DNA of 29,775 nt from a virus, in the IMG/VR virus record IMGVR_UViG_3300036573_000003, positions 1 to 29,775 of that record. One strand, written 5' to 3'. Of the stretch, positions 29,040-29,775 are shown in pieces. The number at the start of each line of letters is the position of its first letter. Position 1 is the first letter of the stretch. A program made the position numbers and the translations under genes. The notes beneath the pieces were generated by a model that worked only from the letters and a program-made list of their open reading frames with translations, was not told the DNA's origin and did not search any database.

Positions 29040-29536
29040 TAATTACTCCCTTTAGATTTTTGTGTAATTTTGTATTTTGCTTGATCATATAATGTATTGG
29101 TCTCTATAAGCTGGACATCACTTCCTTTCTGTACAACAGTGCTTGGTGCAAGTTCTTGGAAAGATTGTGTATCAATAGCTTCTCTAATTGAATCTGCGGA
29201 TTGATCACCAATATGTTTCAATATAGCATTTATTTGCTGCTTACCGCCACGTATGATAGCTTTGTAAACCATCTTGTTGTACTTGTCTATGTCATAAGTA
29301 ACGAAGCTGTCAGCCAATTCTAGGAAGCCTCTTGGGGGTATGTGCCAACCTTTACCGTCGCTACGTTGTGTTCCATAGTTGTTCCAGAATGCAATGTATG
29401 ATGTAGGATTACCACTTGGGTGTTGGTCTTCCTCAAAATATCCATATTCAATCTGTCTTGATGTTAAAGAATTGACATCTCTTTCCAACCCACCAAAGAA
29501 TTCATCAAAAGTATCTTCTACTTTAATATTAGGCAT
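29039..29536 (-). CDS. Tail-completion/virion morphogenesis protein (HK97 gp10/Mu gpG-like)
   Basis: A 165-residue protein. EYGYFEEDQHPSG, then YIAFWNNYGTQR, GWHIPPRGFLELADSF and a C-terminal helical stretch IIRGGKQQINAILKHIGDQSADSIREAI (read in parts) match the HK97 gp10 / Mu gpG group, where 'V-G-x ... A-x-x-x-E-x-G ... P-R-P-F' is diagnostic. It should act at the head-tail junction. TAATG junction with the next gene downstream. Confidence 0.8.
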   Translation of the reverse strand: MPNIKVEDTFDEFFGGLERDVNSLTSRQIEYGYFEEDQHPSGNPTSYIAFWNNYGTQRSDGKGWHIPPRGFLELADSFVTYDIDKYNKMVYKAIIRGGKQQINAILKHIGDQSADSIREAIDTQSFQELAPSTVVQKGSDVQLIETNTLYDQAKYKITQKSKGSN

Positions 29537-29538
29537 AA

Positions 29539-29760
29539 TTATTTCCAGTTATTAGTAAAGTCTAACGGGTGTCGTTGTGTTGAAGTGATAAGAGACGTGT
29601 TTAGACTTAATTCTTTTTCTATAATACTGGAAATATTTTTCAGTGCTACGTCATAAGTCAATAGATTACACTGATCTACTAGTACTTTTATATGTTTGAC
29701 GCTTATCTTTGGATACTTATCTGATAAAACTTTTACCAAGATGTTTTTGTTTACAGCCAT
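29539..29760 (-). CDS. Hypothetical small protein of the head-tail cluster
   Basis: A 73-residue mostly helical protein (ILVKVLSDKYPKISV; HIKVLVDQCNLL; ALKNISSIIEKEL). ATG 29760 follows AAGGGGAAACAT, a good ribosome site. It is the first minus-strand gene in the window and stops 2 bases before the gp10-like gene. Its position suggests a small head-tail connector or neck accessory, but no family is recognised. Confidence 0.68.
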   Translation of the reverse strand: MAVNKNILVKVLSDKYPKISVKHIKVLVDQCNLLTYDVALKNISSIIEKELSLNTSLITSTQRHPLDFTNNWK

Positions 29761-29775
29761 ATGTTTCCCCTTGAA

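Noticed and set aside
1-29775. CRISPR array, tRNA genes, insertion sequences, integrase or attachment site
   Set aside because: Looked for regular spaced repeats, cloverleaf-like segments, transposase motifs and terminal inverted repeats; none seen. The only tandem repeat is the 12-base unit at 12855-12887.

Overview
The window is part of a tailed-phage genome, or a prophage carrying one. It holds a contractile-tail (myovirus) morphogenesis module and a T7-like replication module. Coding density is high, genes overlap by 1 to 17 bases, most of the DNA is AT-rich, and promoters are sigma70-like, so host RNA polymerase of a low-GC Gram-negative host (probably a gammaproteobacterium) is the likely transcriptase. 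The host genus cannot be read from the sequence. No terminase, capsid, portal, integrase, tRNA or CRISPR array is visible.

Plus strand, 1-12488 (early/replication side). A run of small unknown genes (14-2194) leads into a T7 gp4-like primase-helicase, an HNH/AP2-type homing-endonuclease-like gene, and a family A DNA polymerase (to 7562). Two sigma70-type promoters then drive a second run of small genes (7742-10300), which includes an orphan mini RecA-like ATPase. A third promoter drives a large single-stranded DNA-binding protein whose C-terminus matches the bacterial SSB tip. A second homing-endonuclease-like gene follows the SSB terminator and overlaps a small gene broken by two in-frame stops. 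Two terminators (12566-12602 and the symmetrical 12761-12787) separate the two converging transcription units.

Minus strand, 29760 down to 12803 (late/structural side). In transcription order: a small unknown protein, neck/tail-completion proteins, tail sheath, tail tube, tail-assembly chaperone with a canonical -1 slippery heptamer, tape measure, Dit-like protein, baseplate plug, hub, gp138/gpV-like spike, gp25-like protein, baseplate J, gpI-like protein, tail fibre, two membrane proteins (candidate lysis or envelope proteins), a second chimeric tail fibre/spike, an SGNH esterase, and a broken stub of a GH108-type endolysin. Baseplate order matches the P2/Mu logic V-W-J-I-H. Two strong extended -10 promoters drive this strand. 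The one ahead of the sheath gene is followed by two perfect palindromes.

Most notable points: (1) a sharply GC-rich block (about 12829-15175) carrying the C-terminal two thirds of a tail fibre, an esterase and a truncated endolysin start, which looks like a recently imported receptor-binding cassette with both junctions visible; (2) a T4-style arrangement in which a promoter lies inside a Shine-Dalgarno-sequestering hairpin (7680-7742); (3) a -1 frameshift site in the tail chaperone; (4) a polymerase with altered exonuclease and steric-gate positions; (5) a reduced RecA-like protein with an abnormal P-loop; (6) several small genes in decay next to mobile endonuclease genes.
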